Assembly (NCBI GenBank): GCA_022778715.1
Contig: JALFRW010000005.1
Span: 186,001-250,000 of the forward strand
Length of the DNA: 64,000 nucleotides
Origin: Ezakiella sp.
GTDB taxonomy: Bacteria > Bacillota > Clostridia > Tissierellales > Peptoniphilaceae
Reading direction: 5' to 3'
Part shown: piece by piece, positions 26,205 to 34,498 of the stretch
How positions within the stretch are numbered: the stretch's first letter is position 1
Layout: each line of letters starts with the position of its first letter
Translations under genes and position numbers: made by a program
The notes under the pieces: generated by a model
What the model was told of the DNA's origin: nothing
The model's database searches: none
Seen by the model: only the letters and a program-made list of their open reading frames with translations

Positions 26205-27456
26205 TACTGTGACTTTACAACTCAAAGCCGGCAACGGCGGCGACGGTCACATAGGCTGGCGTCGTGAAAAATACGAGCCGAAAGGCGGTCCGCATGGCGG
26301 AGACGGAGGAAAGGGAGGCTCAATTTTTTTGGTCGGTTCCTCCAATTTGAACTCGCTGATTGATTATAGATACAAAACAAAATTTAAAGCGGAAAATGGC
26401 AGCAATGGTATGAACAATCTTAAGACGGGCAAAGACGGTGCCGATTTATATCTTTATGTACCGCTTGGAACTATTGTAAGACAAGCGGGATATGAAGGCG
26501 TGCTCTACGATTTCAAAGAAGACGGTGAAACATTTGAAGTGGTAAAAGGCGGACGCGGCGGACGCGGCAATTGGCATTTTAGAACGGCGACAAGACAAGC
26601 TCCTACATTTATGGAACCCGGCAGAAAGGGCGAAGAGGCTTCAATTATTTTGGAATTAAAACTAATTGCCGACGTTGGATTGGTCGGTTTTCCAAACGTG
26701 GGAAAGAGCTCTCTTTTAAGCATTATGAGTGCTGCAAAACCTAAGATTGCCAACTATCATTTTACAACTCTTGAACCAAATCTCGGAGTTTGTAAGATTG
26801 AAGACGGAAAATCCTTTGTTATTGCGGATATTCCGGGGATTATTGAAGGTGCTTCTGAAGGGGCAGGTCTTGGATTTAAATTTTTAAAACACATCGAAAG
26901 GGTTAAGCTTCTTGTTCACGTGCTGGACGTGAGCGGTTCAGAAGGCAGAGATCCTCTTGATGATTACTACAAACTAAGAACTGAAATGGAAAGCTTCAGC
27001 GATAATATTGCAAAAAAAGAAGAAATTATCGTTTTAAACAAATCAGACCTCATTTCGGCTGAAGAACTTGAAGAGAAAAAAGCGGAGATCGAAGAGAAAA
27101 CCGGCCGCAAAGCATTTGTGGTGTCTGCGGCTACAAAAGCAGGTATTAAAGAACTGGAATACAAGATTTTTGAACTGAATTCCACAATCAAAAACTTTGA
27201 ACTCGTGCAAAATAAGACAACTTTAGTTCAAAAAGAAAATCCTACAAATGTGTATTATGACAATGGAATCTATTATATCACCGGTGACAAAGTGGAATTC
27301 TTTTTCCGCTCGACTGATTTTTCGGAACCGGACTCTGTAAGAAGATTCGACAATTTTTTGGAAAGCGAGGGAATAAATGCCAGGTTGGAAAAGCTTGGAG
27401 TTGAAGACGGTGACACTGTCGACATTTTAGGCTACCAATTTGAGCACTGGGACTAA
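26197..27456 (+). CDS. obgE: GTPase ObgE/CgtA with OCT domain
   Basis: The 419-residue protein has the glycine-rich Obg domain (1-158, including GGDGHIGWRREKYEPKGGP), a G domain with GFPNVGKSS, the TTLEPNLG switch, DIPGIIEGA and NKSD, and a C-terminal OCT domain (about 345-415). ObgE binds the 50S subunit and links ribosome assembly to growth. I choose ATG 26197 over the track GTG at 26185, because MFDTVTLQLKAGNGG aligns with the family start; AAAGGA then sits 12 bases upstream, a wide spacing. It begins an operon of small ribosome and NAD genes. Confidence 0.93.
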   Translation: MFDTVTLQLKAGNGGDGHIGWRREKYEPKGGPHGGDGGKGGSIFLVGSSNLNSLIDYRYKTKFKAENGSNGMNNLKTGKDGADLYLYVPLGTIVRQAGYEGVLYDFKEDGETFEVVKGGRGGRGNWHFRTATRQAPTFMEPGRKGEEASIILELKLIADVGLVGFPNVGKSSLLSIMSAAKPKIANYHFTTLEPNLGVCKIEDGKSFVIADIPGIIEGASEGAGLGFKFLKHIERVKLLVHVLDVSGSEGRDPLDDYYKLRTEMESFSDNIAKKEEIIVLNKSDLISAEELEEKKAEIEEKTGRKAFVVSAATKAGIKELEYKIFELNSTIKNFELVQNKTTLVQKENPTNVYYDNGIYYITGDKVEFFFRSTDFSEPDSVRRFDNFLESEGINARLEKLGVEDGDTVDILGYQFEHWD

Positions 27457-27457
27457 T

Positions 27458-27751
27458 ATGATTAATTCAAAAGAAAGAGCATTTTTAAAGTCGAAGCTAA
27501 ACACTTTAAAGCCGGCGCTTCGCGTTGGCAAAGACGGGATTAAAGACGAAACTCTCAAATCAATCGACTTATATCTGAACAAAAATGAAATTATGAAGAT
27601 ACAAATTTTGAACAACTCAGATGTGGAGCCGATGGAACTGTTTGAAGAGCTTGAACAAGAACTCGGTGTAGATTTTTTGGCACGCATGGGCAATAATTTA
27701 TCAATCTACAGAAAAAGCGACAAAAATATTTTATTAAAAGAGATGAAATAA
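27458..27751 (+). CDS. yhbY: RNA-binding protein YhbY (CRM domain)
   Basis: The 97-residue CRM-domain protein reads NSKERAFLKSKLNTLKPALRVGKDGI, the usual YhbY/RNA-binding start, with LEQELGVDFLARMGNNLSIYRK at the end. YhbY associates with pre-50S particles. ATG 27458 is preferred to the track start, which overlaps obgE. The next gene starts at its stop codon (TAATG). Confidence 0.9.
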   Translation: MINSKERAFLKSKLNTLKPALRVGKDGIKDETLKSIDLYLNKNEIMKIQILNNSDVEPMELFEELEQELGVDFLARMGNNLSIYRKSDKNILLKEMK

Positions 27752-28317
27752 TGGTAATTATCTATGGCGGTAGCTTTAATCCTCCAACGATTGCGCACGT
27801 TTTTATGGTAAAATATATCATGAACGAAGTGAAGCCGGAACAGCTTCTTGTTGTGCCGACCTATCTGCCACCTCATAAAAATGTCACGGATATCGATGTC
27901 TATGAAAAGTTTGATATGGTGAAAGAAACGTTTGAAGAAATTCCCGGTGTAAAAGTGACTGATATTGAGTATGATTTGGAGGGAGTCAGTTATACCTGTA
28001 AAACTCTTGAAGCACTTTCAAAAAAATACGATGATTTATATCTTTTAATTGGGATGGACAGCTTTTTGTCTTTTCCTAAATGGTACAGAACGGATAAAAT
28101 TTTGTCTTATTCAAAAATTCTCGTCTTAAAGCGCGGAGGCTATGAGTTTAAATCTCATGAATTGTATGAAAAGAATAAAGATAAATTTGTGTTTCTTGAC
28201 AACCCTGTGTTTGAACTGTCTAGCACATTTGTTCGTGAGCAAATAAAAAAAGGCAATGATGTCAGATTTTTTGTGACTGACACGACTTATGAATATATTA
28301 GTGAATATTTGAGGTAG
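27751..28317 (+). CDS. nadD: Nicotinate-nucleotide adenylyltransferase NadD
   Basis: This 188-residue nucleotidyltransferase has GGSFNPPTIAH (the HxGH-type site), VPTYLPPHK, LIGMDSFLSFPKWYR and LSSTFVREQIKKG, which matches the ISSTxIR motif. It adenylates nicotinate mononucleotide to form NaAD in NAD synthesis. It is coupled to yhbY by TAATG and is followed by yqeK, the usual order. With pncB at the end of the window and a sirtuin gene at 15 kb, the host clearly makes and uses NAD by the nicotinate route. Confidence 0.95.
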   Translation: MVIIYGGSFNPPTIAHVFMVKYIMNEVKPEQLLVVPTYLPPHKNVTDIDVYEKFDMVKETFEEIPGVKVTDIEYDLEGVSYTCKTLEALSKKYDDLYLLIGMDSFLSFPKWYRTDKILSYSKILVLKRGGYEFKSHELYEKNKDKFVFLDNPVFELSSTFVREQIKKGNDVRFFVTDTTYEYISEYLR

Positions 28318-28319
28318 AA

Positions 28320-28877
28320 ATGGTTAGTGAAACAGAGATTTTTAAATTTTTAGAATTACACTTAAACGAAGCCCGTTTTAAACATTCAATTCGTGTTATG
28401 GAAACTGCGGAACACTATGCCGGCATTTGGGGTATTGACCACGAAAAAGCACATATTGCAGGTCTGCTTCATGATTGCGGCAAATGGAAATCCAAAGAGG
28501 ATACGTTGAAAACAATTGAAAAATTTGGTATAATTTTAAGCGATGAAGAAAAGAAAAACTACAATCTGGTTCATGGTGCATTAGGGTCTTATATAGCAAA
28601 AAATGTTTTTTACGTGGAAGATGAAGAAATTTTAAATGCCATAAAATACCATATTGCCGGCAGAAAAAATATGACCGACCTCGAAAAAATCATCTATCTT
28701 GCCGACAAACTTGAACCGAAAAGAGATTATGTGTTAGTAAATGAACATAGAAAATTGGCAGAAGAAAATCTTAATCTGGCAACCAGAAAAGTGATGGAAG
28801 ATTCCATCAGTTATCTTATAAAAAAGGAAGAATATATTTCACTTCTATCTGTAGAAGCCAGAAATTCATTGTTATGA
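28320..28877 (+). CDS. yqeK: HD-domain Ap4A hydrolase YqeK
   Basis: This 185-residue HD-superfamily protein carries RFKHSIRVMETA, the HD pair in AGLLHDCGKW, VHGALGSYIA and YHIAGRKNMTDLEKIIYLADKLEPKR. YqeK proteins split diadenosine tetraphosphate symmetrically into ADP. It starts 2 bases after nadD, as in many Firmicutes. Confidence 0.92.
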   Translation: MVSETEIFKFLELHLNEARFKHSIRVMETAEHYAGIWGIDHEKAHIAGLLHDCGKWKSKEDTLKTIEKFGIILSDEEKKNYNLVHGALGSYIAKNVFYVEDEEILNAIKYHIAGRKNMTDLEKIIYLADKLEPKRDYVLVNEHRKLAEENLNLATRKVMEDSISYLIKKEEYISLLSVEARNSLL

Positions 28878-28886
28878 GGGGATATT

Positions 28887-29228
28887 TTGGACGAAACTTT
28901 AAACAAACTTGAAATTATAAAAAAAGCAATCAGTGATAAAATCGGTTACGACATTGAAGTAATTGACATTCGCGGAAAGGCGAATTTTGCGGATTATTTT
29001 GTTATTTGCTCTGCAACAAACAGCTCCCAATTAAGTGCAATTTGCGACAATGTGGAGTATGAAATGGGAAAAGCCGGATACGAAGCCATAAATCCATCAA
29101 AAAACAGGAGCAATGATTGGATTTTGCTCGACTACGATGAAATCATCGTGCACATTTTTGATATTAAAGCTAGAAAATTTTACGACATAGAACGTCTATG
29201 GAAAGAAAGAGATATAAATAAAGATTAG
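28887..29228 (+). CDS. rsfS: Ribosomal silencing factor RsfS
   Basis: The 113-residue protein has KKAISDKIGYDIEVIDIRGKANFADYFVICSA and NDWILLDYDEIIVHIFD, typical of RsfS/DUF143. It binds L14 and blocks subunit joining when nutrients are scarce. The start codon is TTG, preceded by GAGGGGA; no in-frame ATG lies near. It shares the operon with ObgE and YhbY, both of which act on 50S assembly. Confidence 0.92.
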   Translation: MDETLNKLEIIKKAISDKIGYDIEVIDIRGKANFADYFVICSATNSSQLSAICDNVEYEMGKAGYEAINPSKNRSNDWILLDYDEIIVHIFDIKARKFYDIERLWKERDINKD

Positions 29229-29238
29229 GGAGGATACT

Positions 29239-29610
29239 ATGAAAGTTATTGACACGAAAAAAGCACCGGCAGCGGTTGGTCCTTATGTACAAGGTATGGA
29301 ACACGGCGGATTTATTTTTACCAGCGGACAGTTGCCAATCAACCCGGAAACAGGAGTTTTGGAAAGCGACATTGAAGTTGCTACAGAACAATCTCTAAAG
29401 AATGTGCTGGCAATTGTGGAAGAAGCCGGCGGGACATTGGAAGGCATCATGAAAGTGAATATTTTCGTAAAAGACATTAATGACTTCGGAAAAGTTAACG
29501 CAATTTATGAAGAATTTTTCGGTTCGCACAAACCGGCAAGAAGTTGCGTTGAAGTTGCAAGACTGCCGAAAGACGGCGTAATCGAAATCGAGGCAATCGC
29601 TGTTAAATAA
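29239..29610 (+). CDS. ridA: RidA family reactive imine/enamine deaminase
   Basis: The 123-residue protein is a typical RidA/YjgF protein: APAAVGPYVQG, TSGQLPINPETG, and the active-site Arg in KPARSCVEVARLPKDGVIEIEAIA. It hydrolyses reactive 2-aminoacrylate formed by PLP enzymes acting on serine or cysteine. That is of interest since cysteine-degrading chemistry is also encoded in this window. It closes the obgE operon. Confidence 0.92.
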   Translation: MKVIDTKKAPAAVGPYVQGMEHGGFIFTSGQLPINPETGVLESDIEVATEQSLKNVLAIVEEAGGTLEGIMKVNIFVKDINDFGKVNAIYEEFFGSHKPARSCVEVARLPKDGVIEIEAIAVK

Positions 29611-29757
29611 GCTATTTATAACGCTTAAATTATCCATCTGAAGAAAATAGATGAAAGTTGAATAGAAAATTAGAATATGATGTGACTTATGATAATTAAG
29701 AATGATTAAGTTGATAAAAGAAAAGCCGGAGAAAACAACAAAATAACATTGGATAAG

Positions 29758-29785
29758 TTGTCGATAAATAGGAGTATTTTATAAC
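29758..29785 (+). promoter_or_regulatory. Possible promoter in the ridA downstream region
   Basis: TTGTCG (29758-29763), 16 bases, TATAAC (29780-29785). It is a moderate consensus match inside a region with no ORF. Confidence 0.35.
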
Positions 29786-29791
29786 CGTAAA

Positions 29792-29979
29792 AATGTTAAC
29801 GGATGCGGTATGTTGTGGTTTTATTAACGATATATTTCTCCTTCCGGAGAACCTCTAAATTACTCTAAAAATCTTCCGAACCGGTTGAGAAATGAAAAGT
29901 CAATAAATATTCGAAAAGCCTTTATAATTTAATCGTTAAAAAGTGCCGAAATTAAGACAATTTCGGCACTTTATTTTTG
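29792..29979 (+). ncRNA. Candidate small RNA or long structured 3' region, ended by a strong terminator
   Basis: The 450-base gap after ridA contains no plausible ORF. It does contain a promoter-like element, the tetraloop hairpin TTCTCC-TTCC-GGAGAA (29836-29851) and a 14-bp perfect terminator stem. The terminator is 330 bases from the ridA stop, which is far for a simple operon end. I do not recognise the RNA. It could equally be the 3' UTR of the ridA transcript. Confidence 0.35.
29940..29979 (+). terminator. Strong intrinsic terminator
   Basis: AAAGTGCCGAAATT-AAGAC-AATTTCGGCACTTT is a perfect 14-bp stem followed by ATTTTTG. Confidence 0.88.
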
Positions 29980-30006
29980 CCGTTTTTAGCCGGGCCGGGT
30001 TTTATA

Positions 30007-30035
30007 TTGCAATCTCAAAATATTTTTATTATAAT
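30007..30035 (+). promoter_or_regulatory. Promoter of the AI-2E transporter gene
   Basis: TTGCAA (30007-30012), 17 bases, TATAAT (30030-30035), 27 bases before the start codon. Confidence 0.7.
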
Positions 30036-30061
30036 AGATATATATGCGACTTGGAGGGAAT

Positions 30062-31294
30062 ATGGAAAAGTTAAACGAAATATTAAAAATTGAACTCCCA
30101 AAGATGAACACCGAAAAAGGCATTTATATGGCACTTATGGCTTTTTCGCTTACTTTTGTTGCATTTGCGACTTATTATCTTATAAACATCGGTAACAAAC
30201 ATATCGAAGAACATCGCAGAGTCAACCTCAAATTCTCGGTAATTCTAAAGTGGGTTGCCTACATTGTGGCTGCGATTTTGGTTGTAATTGCAATAAATAA
30301 TATAAACTCACTCAGATATTTATTAAATTCGCTGTTTGCTTCGGTTGTAATTGCTTATGTGTTAAATCCGCTAGTAGTTTGGCTTGAGAAAAAATATCCA
30401 AACATCAAAAGAAAATGGTGGATTTTAATCATTTTTACAGTGCTTCTGCTTATTATATCTTTTATGGCGCTAACGATTGTGCCGCGAGTAGTCAATGAAA
30501 CTAAGAAATTTTTCAACAATTTAAACTATTATATAAATGACGCAAAGACAGTTTTGGTTGACCTTTCAAACAAATATTTTGGCAAAGACATTTTTAACTT
30601 AAAAGATATAAAAGTAAACGACATAGTTGATAAACTTGGTCTTAATAAAGGCGATTTTAATTCTATGCTTTCCGGCGTAAAAAGCACATTTAGCAAAATT
30701 TTTGCAGGCATTATGGTTCCGATATTTGTGTTTTACTTTTTAAATGACAAGGAAATGTTTATTGCTGCAGCTAAAAAAATGATTCCTAATAAATATCGTG
30801 ACACGACAATCGGACTCGCCAGAGAAATGGACAAAAATGTTATAAAGTATGTTAAAGGCAAACTCATTTTGGCAGTTTACGTTGGATTTGTGAGTGGAGC
30901 AATGCTCAGCATATTCAGAGTGGATTTTGCAATTGTAATCGGTCTTATCACGATGTTTGCAGACATTATCCCATTTATCGGGCCATTTCTTGGATTTGTG
31001 CCGGCCGTTATATTTGCACTATTAGATAGTCCCACAAAGGCACTTTTTGTTATGATTTTGTTTCCGGTTTTACAATGGACCGAAAACTATCTGGTGGCAC
31101 CAAAAGTTATGAGTGATCAGCTAGGCATTCACCCAATGCTCGTGCTTGTGCTAACACTGATTGGCGGTTTTTTGTACGGATTTATTGGAATGATCTTTGC
31201 TTTGCCAATCACAATTGCAGCGAAAATTATATATAAATATTATAAAGACAAAAAGAAAAATATAAATGAGTTAACTAATCCAATCGAAGATTAG
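30062..31294 (+). CDS. AI-2E family transporter (PerM/YtvI type)
   Basis: The 410-residue protein has about eight membrane segments. A loop-rich middle (NETKKFFNNLNYYINDAKTVLVD) is followed by GVKSTFSKIFAGIMVPIFVFYFLNDKE, DIIPFIGPFLGFVPAVIFAL and LVAPKVMSDQLGIHPMLVLVLTLIGGFLYGFIGMIFALP, the conserved C-terminal block of the PerM/AI-2E exporter family. Characterised members export autoinducer-2 or act as Na+/H+ antiporters; the substrate here is unknown. I chose ATG 30062 (after TTGGAGGG) over the track start at 30044. The gap to alaS is 24 bases, so the two may be co-transcribed. Confidence 0.88.
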   Translation: MEKLNEILKIELPKMNTEKGIYMALMAFSLTFVAFATYYLINIGNKHIEEHRRVNLKFSVILKWVAYIVAAILVVIAINNINSLRYLLNSLFASVVIAYVLNPLVVWLEKKYPNIKRKWWILIIFTVLLLIISFMALTIVPRVVNETKKFFNNLNYYINDAKTVLVDLSNKYFGKDIFNLKDIKVNDIVDKLGLNKGDFNSMLSGVKSTFSKIFAGIMVPIFVFYFLNDKEMFIAAAKKMIPNKYRDTTIGLAREMDKNVIKYVKGKLILAVYVGFVSGAMLSIFRVDFAIVIGLITMFADIIPFIGPFLGFVPAVIFALLDSPTKALFVMILFPVLQWTENYLVAPKVMSDQLGIHPMLVLVLTLIGGFLYGFIGMIFALPITIAAKIIYKYYKDKKKNINELTNPIED

Positions 31295-31318
31295 ATTTAG
31301 ATAAATGAAAGGAGTTTT

Positions 31319-33943
31319 ATGGAAAACTTAGAACTGCACGATATACGTGAGAAATTTTTAAAATTTTTTGAATCAAAAGATCATTTGGTGCATCCATCTT
31401 ATTCATTAATACCAAAAGATGACAAATCATTGCTACTAATTGGCGCCGGAATGGCACCTTTAAAGAAATATTTTACAAATGAGGAAACTCCGCCGGCAAA
31501 AAGAATGACAACATCACAAAAATGCGTTAGAACAGGTGATATTGACAATGTTGGAAAAACACAACGCCACCTCACATTCTTTGAAATGCTTGGAAATTTC
31601 AGCTTTGGCGACTATTTTAAGAGCGAAGCAATCCACTGGGCATGGGAGTTTTTAACTGAGGTTATGAAACTCGAAAAAGAAAGACTTTGGGTTAGTGTAT
31701 ACGAAAAAGACGACGAAGCCTACAGAATTTGGAACGAAGAAATTGGTTTGCCGGAAGAAAGAATAGTTCGCCTGGGAAAAGAAGACAACTTCTGGGAACT
31801 CGAAGTTGGGCCATCCGGACCGGACTCTGAAATTCACTACGACAAAGGGGCGGAGTTTGGATGCGGTAGACCGGATTGCAAACCCGGCTGTGACTGTGAC
31901 AGATTTCTCGAAGTGTGGAATTTAGTGTTCACCCAATTTGATAAAGATGAGCATGGCGAATATCATCCGCTACCACATCCAAACATCGATACCGGAATGG
32001 GACTTGAAAGAATTGCCTGCATTATGGAAGGCGTGGACTCGGTATACGACATCAAAGCAATTCGAAAAATTATTGACACGGTTTGCGAAATTTCCAATAA
32101 AAAATATGGCGTAAATCATGATGACGATGTGCATCTTAGAATTATAGCGGACCACTCCCGTGCAATTACATTCCTGATTTCAGACGGAGTTGTACCGTCA
32201 AACGAAGGTCGCGGTTATGTTTTAAGAAAACTCATCCGTCGCGCAAGCAGGCACGGAATGCTTCTTGGAATTGAAAAATCTTTTCTTGAAACTCCTGTCA
32301 CAGAAGTGATTGAAAGCTGGGGCAGAGCATATCCGGAGTTAATTGAAAATAAAAAAATCATTCTGGAAGTGTTAAACACGGAAGAAGAACGTTTCCAAAG
32401 AACAATTTTCCAAGGCACTGAACTTCTAAACGACAAAATCAAGAAACTCTTGACAGTTGGCAAAAAATTGATGTCCGGCTCAGACGTGTTTGAACTTTAT
32501 GACACGTACGGATTCCCGGCAGACCTGACCGGCGAAATCTTGGAAGAAAAAGGTTTAAAATACAATGTCGAAGAATTCAAAAAGGCGATGGAAGAGCAAA
32601 GAGTCCGTGCAAGACTTGCAAAAGATAAATCAGACTCAGGTTGGAAAAAAGATGACACGGCGGAATTCGATTCTGAGATCGGACATTTCTGCGGTTACGA
32701 AAAAGACGAAGTAAACACAAAAATCACAGATTTATATTTTGAAAACAAAAAAGTCGATGAGTTAAACGCAGGCGAAGAAGGAATTGTAATCCTTGATGAC
32801 ACCCCGTTCTATGGCGAATCCGGCGGGCAGATTGGAGATATCGGTACAATTAAAGGCGATAACTTCACCCTTGTTGTAAAAGATACAAAAAAGACAAAAG
32901 AGGGATTGTTCCTTCACATTGTGGAAGTAAAAGACGGAATAGCTGAAAAAGGCACACAAGTGATTGCAAAGATAGACTCAAAACGCCGTGACGACATCAG
33001 ACGTAACCACTCTGCAACGCACCTTCTTCATGCAGCATTAAGAGAAGTTTTGGGCACTCATGTTCATCAGGCAGGTTCGCTTGTTACAGAAGACAGACTG
33101 AGATTTGACTTCAGCCATTTTCAAGCAATGAAAGATGACGAAATTGCCGGTGTGGAAAAGATTGTAAATGAAAAAATTCTTGAAAAATTACCTGTTGTAA
33201 CAGAAATTAAATCGCTGCAGGAAGCAAAAGCTGAAGGTGTTATGGGACTGTTCGAAAGCAAATACAAAGATATAGTAAGAGTATTAAAAATGGGAAATTA
33301 TTCCATGGAGCTTTGCGGCGGCACACATGTAGGAAACACCTCGGAAATCGGGCTATTTAAAATCGTTTCGGAAACAGGAGTTGCAGCAGGCGTAAGAAGA
33401 ATTGAAGCTATCACGGGAAGAGCTGCTTATGAATATGTGGTTAAAAACGAAGAATTGCTTTATGACATTTCCACTGCTTTAAAAACCGCAAAAGAAAATA
33501 TTATGACAAGAATTGAAGAAGAACAGAAGCTTGCAACTGAGCAAAGAAAAGAAATTGAAAGCTTAAAAGCAAAAATTGCAGAAAATGTTGCAGGTGACCT
33601 TACGGACAACATCATCGAGGTTCAAGGGATAAAAGTACTGGCAAAAGTTTTTGATGATGTGGACACGAATGAATTAAAAACACTTGCGGACGAAATCAGA
33701 AACAAACAGGATAACATCAGCGTGATCCTTGCAAGTAAACACAAAGATAATGTAAACCTTCTCGTGGCAAACTCCAAATCGGTAGTTGAAAAGGGCCTGA
33801 ATGCGGGCAACATAGTAAGAAAGATTGCTCAAGCATTGGGTGGCAACGGCGGTGGCAGACCTGATATGGCAATGGCCGGTGCAAAAGACGTTGAAAAGGT
33901 TACAGAAGTATTTAAAAATATCAGAGATTATATTAACAAATAA
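31319..33943 (+). CDS. alaS: Alanyl-tRNA synthetase
   Basis: The 874-residue enzyme is full length. It has the class II core (IREKFLKFFESKDHLVHPSYSLIP, the TTSQKCVRTGDIDNVGKT motif 2 region, FEMLGNFSFGDYFK), an editing domain with HSATHLLHAALR and CGGTHV zinc and editing residues, and the C-terminal C-Ala domain ending GGRPDMAMAGA. It charges tRNA-Ala and clears Ser/Gly mischarging. No T-box leader is present; the upstream gene lies only 24 bases away. Confidence 0.97.
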   Translation: MENLELHDIREKFLKFFESKDHLVHPSYSLIPKDDKSLLLIGAGMAPLKKYFTNEETPPAKRMTTSQKCVRTGDIDNVGKTQRHLTFFEMLGNFSFGDYFKSEAIHWAWEFLTEVMKLEKERLWVSVYEKDDEAYRIWNEEIGLPEERIVRLGKEDNFWELEVGPSGPDSEIHYDKGAEFGCGRPDCKPGCDCDRFLEVWNLVFTQFDKDEHGEYHPLPHPNIDTGMGLERIACIMEGVDSVYDIKAIRKIIDTVCEISNKKYGVNHDDDVHLRIIADHSRAITFLISDGVVPSNEGRGYVLRKLIRRASRHGMLLGIEKSFLETPVTEVIESWGRAYPELIENKKIILEVLNTEEERFQRTIFQGTELLNDKIKKLLTVGKKLMSGSDVFELYDTYGFPADLTGEILEEKGLKYNVEEFKKAMEEQRVRARLAKDKSDSGWKKDDTAEFDSEIGHFCGYEKDEVNTKITDLYFENKKVDELNAGEEGIVILDDTPFYGESGGQIGDIGTIKGDNFTLVVKDTKKTKEGLFLHIVEVKDGIAEKGTQVIAKIDSKRRDDIRRNHSATHLLHAALREVLGTHVHQAGSLVTEDRLRFDFSHFQAMKDDEIAGVEKIVNEKILEKLPVVTEIKSLQEAKAEGVMGLFESKYKDIVRVLKMGNYSMELCGGTHVGNTSEIGLFKIVSETGVAAGVRRIEAITGRAAYEYVVKNEELLYDISTALKTAKENIMTRIEEEQKLATEQRKEIESLKAKIAENVAGDLTDNIIEVQGIKVLAKVFDDVDTNELKTLADEIRNKQDNISVILASKHKDNVNLLVANSKSVVEKGLNAGNIVRKIAQALGGNGGGRPDMAMAGAKDVEKVTEVFKNIRDYINK

Positions 33944-33952
33944 ACAAACTAT

Positions 33953-33987
33953 AAGACACAGTTAACACGTAACCGTGTCTTTTTTTA
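33953..33987 (+). terminator. Intrinsic terminator of alaS
   Basis: AGACACAGTTA and TAACCGTGTCT (one mismatch) are followed by seven T residues. Confidence 0.9.
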
Positions 33988-34379
33988 TAAACTTTTATAC
34001 TACTATATGTAGTGGTTATAATAAAATGCTTAACGAAATAGTATTATTCGATAGAAAAATCGTAAAAATATATATAAAAATCTTATATTTAATATATTTT
34101 AAGATGTGACAAGACTCACAGTTGTCTAAAAAACATAGCAATAAAAATTTTTTAAAAAAATATATTTTTAAAAAATTTGTTTAAAATAACGAAAAATTAC
34201 AATAATATATATTTTATATTAATAATATATGGTACATTTTAATAGATTATCAAAAAAAAAAAAAAAAAAACAAAATAAATAATGAAAAGTAGGTAATATA
34301 ATTATCTAATCATACATAAAAACACTAATTAATTTTGAAAATAATTATATACAAATGAGGTGAAATTGAGAATAAAAAG
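33988..34379. other. Very AT-rich region upstream of the giant adhesin, with a 19-base poly(A) tract
   Basis: No gene is visible. Runs of A and T recur in a roughly helical rhythm, so the DNA is probably curved. An uninterrupted stretch of 19 A residues lies at 34252-34270, about 110 bases before the adhesin promoter. A tract of this length is prone to slip during replication. Confidence 0.6.
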
Positions 34380-34408
34380 TTGCTAAATAATACAATAAGT
34401 TGTATAAT
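34380..34408 (+). promoter_or_regulatory. Promoter of the pilus adhesin gene
   Basis: TTGCTA (34380-34385), 17 bases, perfect TATAAT (34403-34408). The leader would be about 85 bases long. Confidence 0.65.
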
Positions 34409-34498
34409 GGAAAAAATTACAGAAATATTAATTGCCGAATTTTCCGGGATTATTATTTTTAAAATTTGTAAACAAATGCTTGAAAGGAGAGATGTGAG

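Noticed and set aside
31295-31318. T-box leader for alaS
   Set aside because: Only 24 bases separate alaS from the previous gene and no GGTGG anticodon-specifier structure is present.
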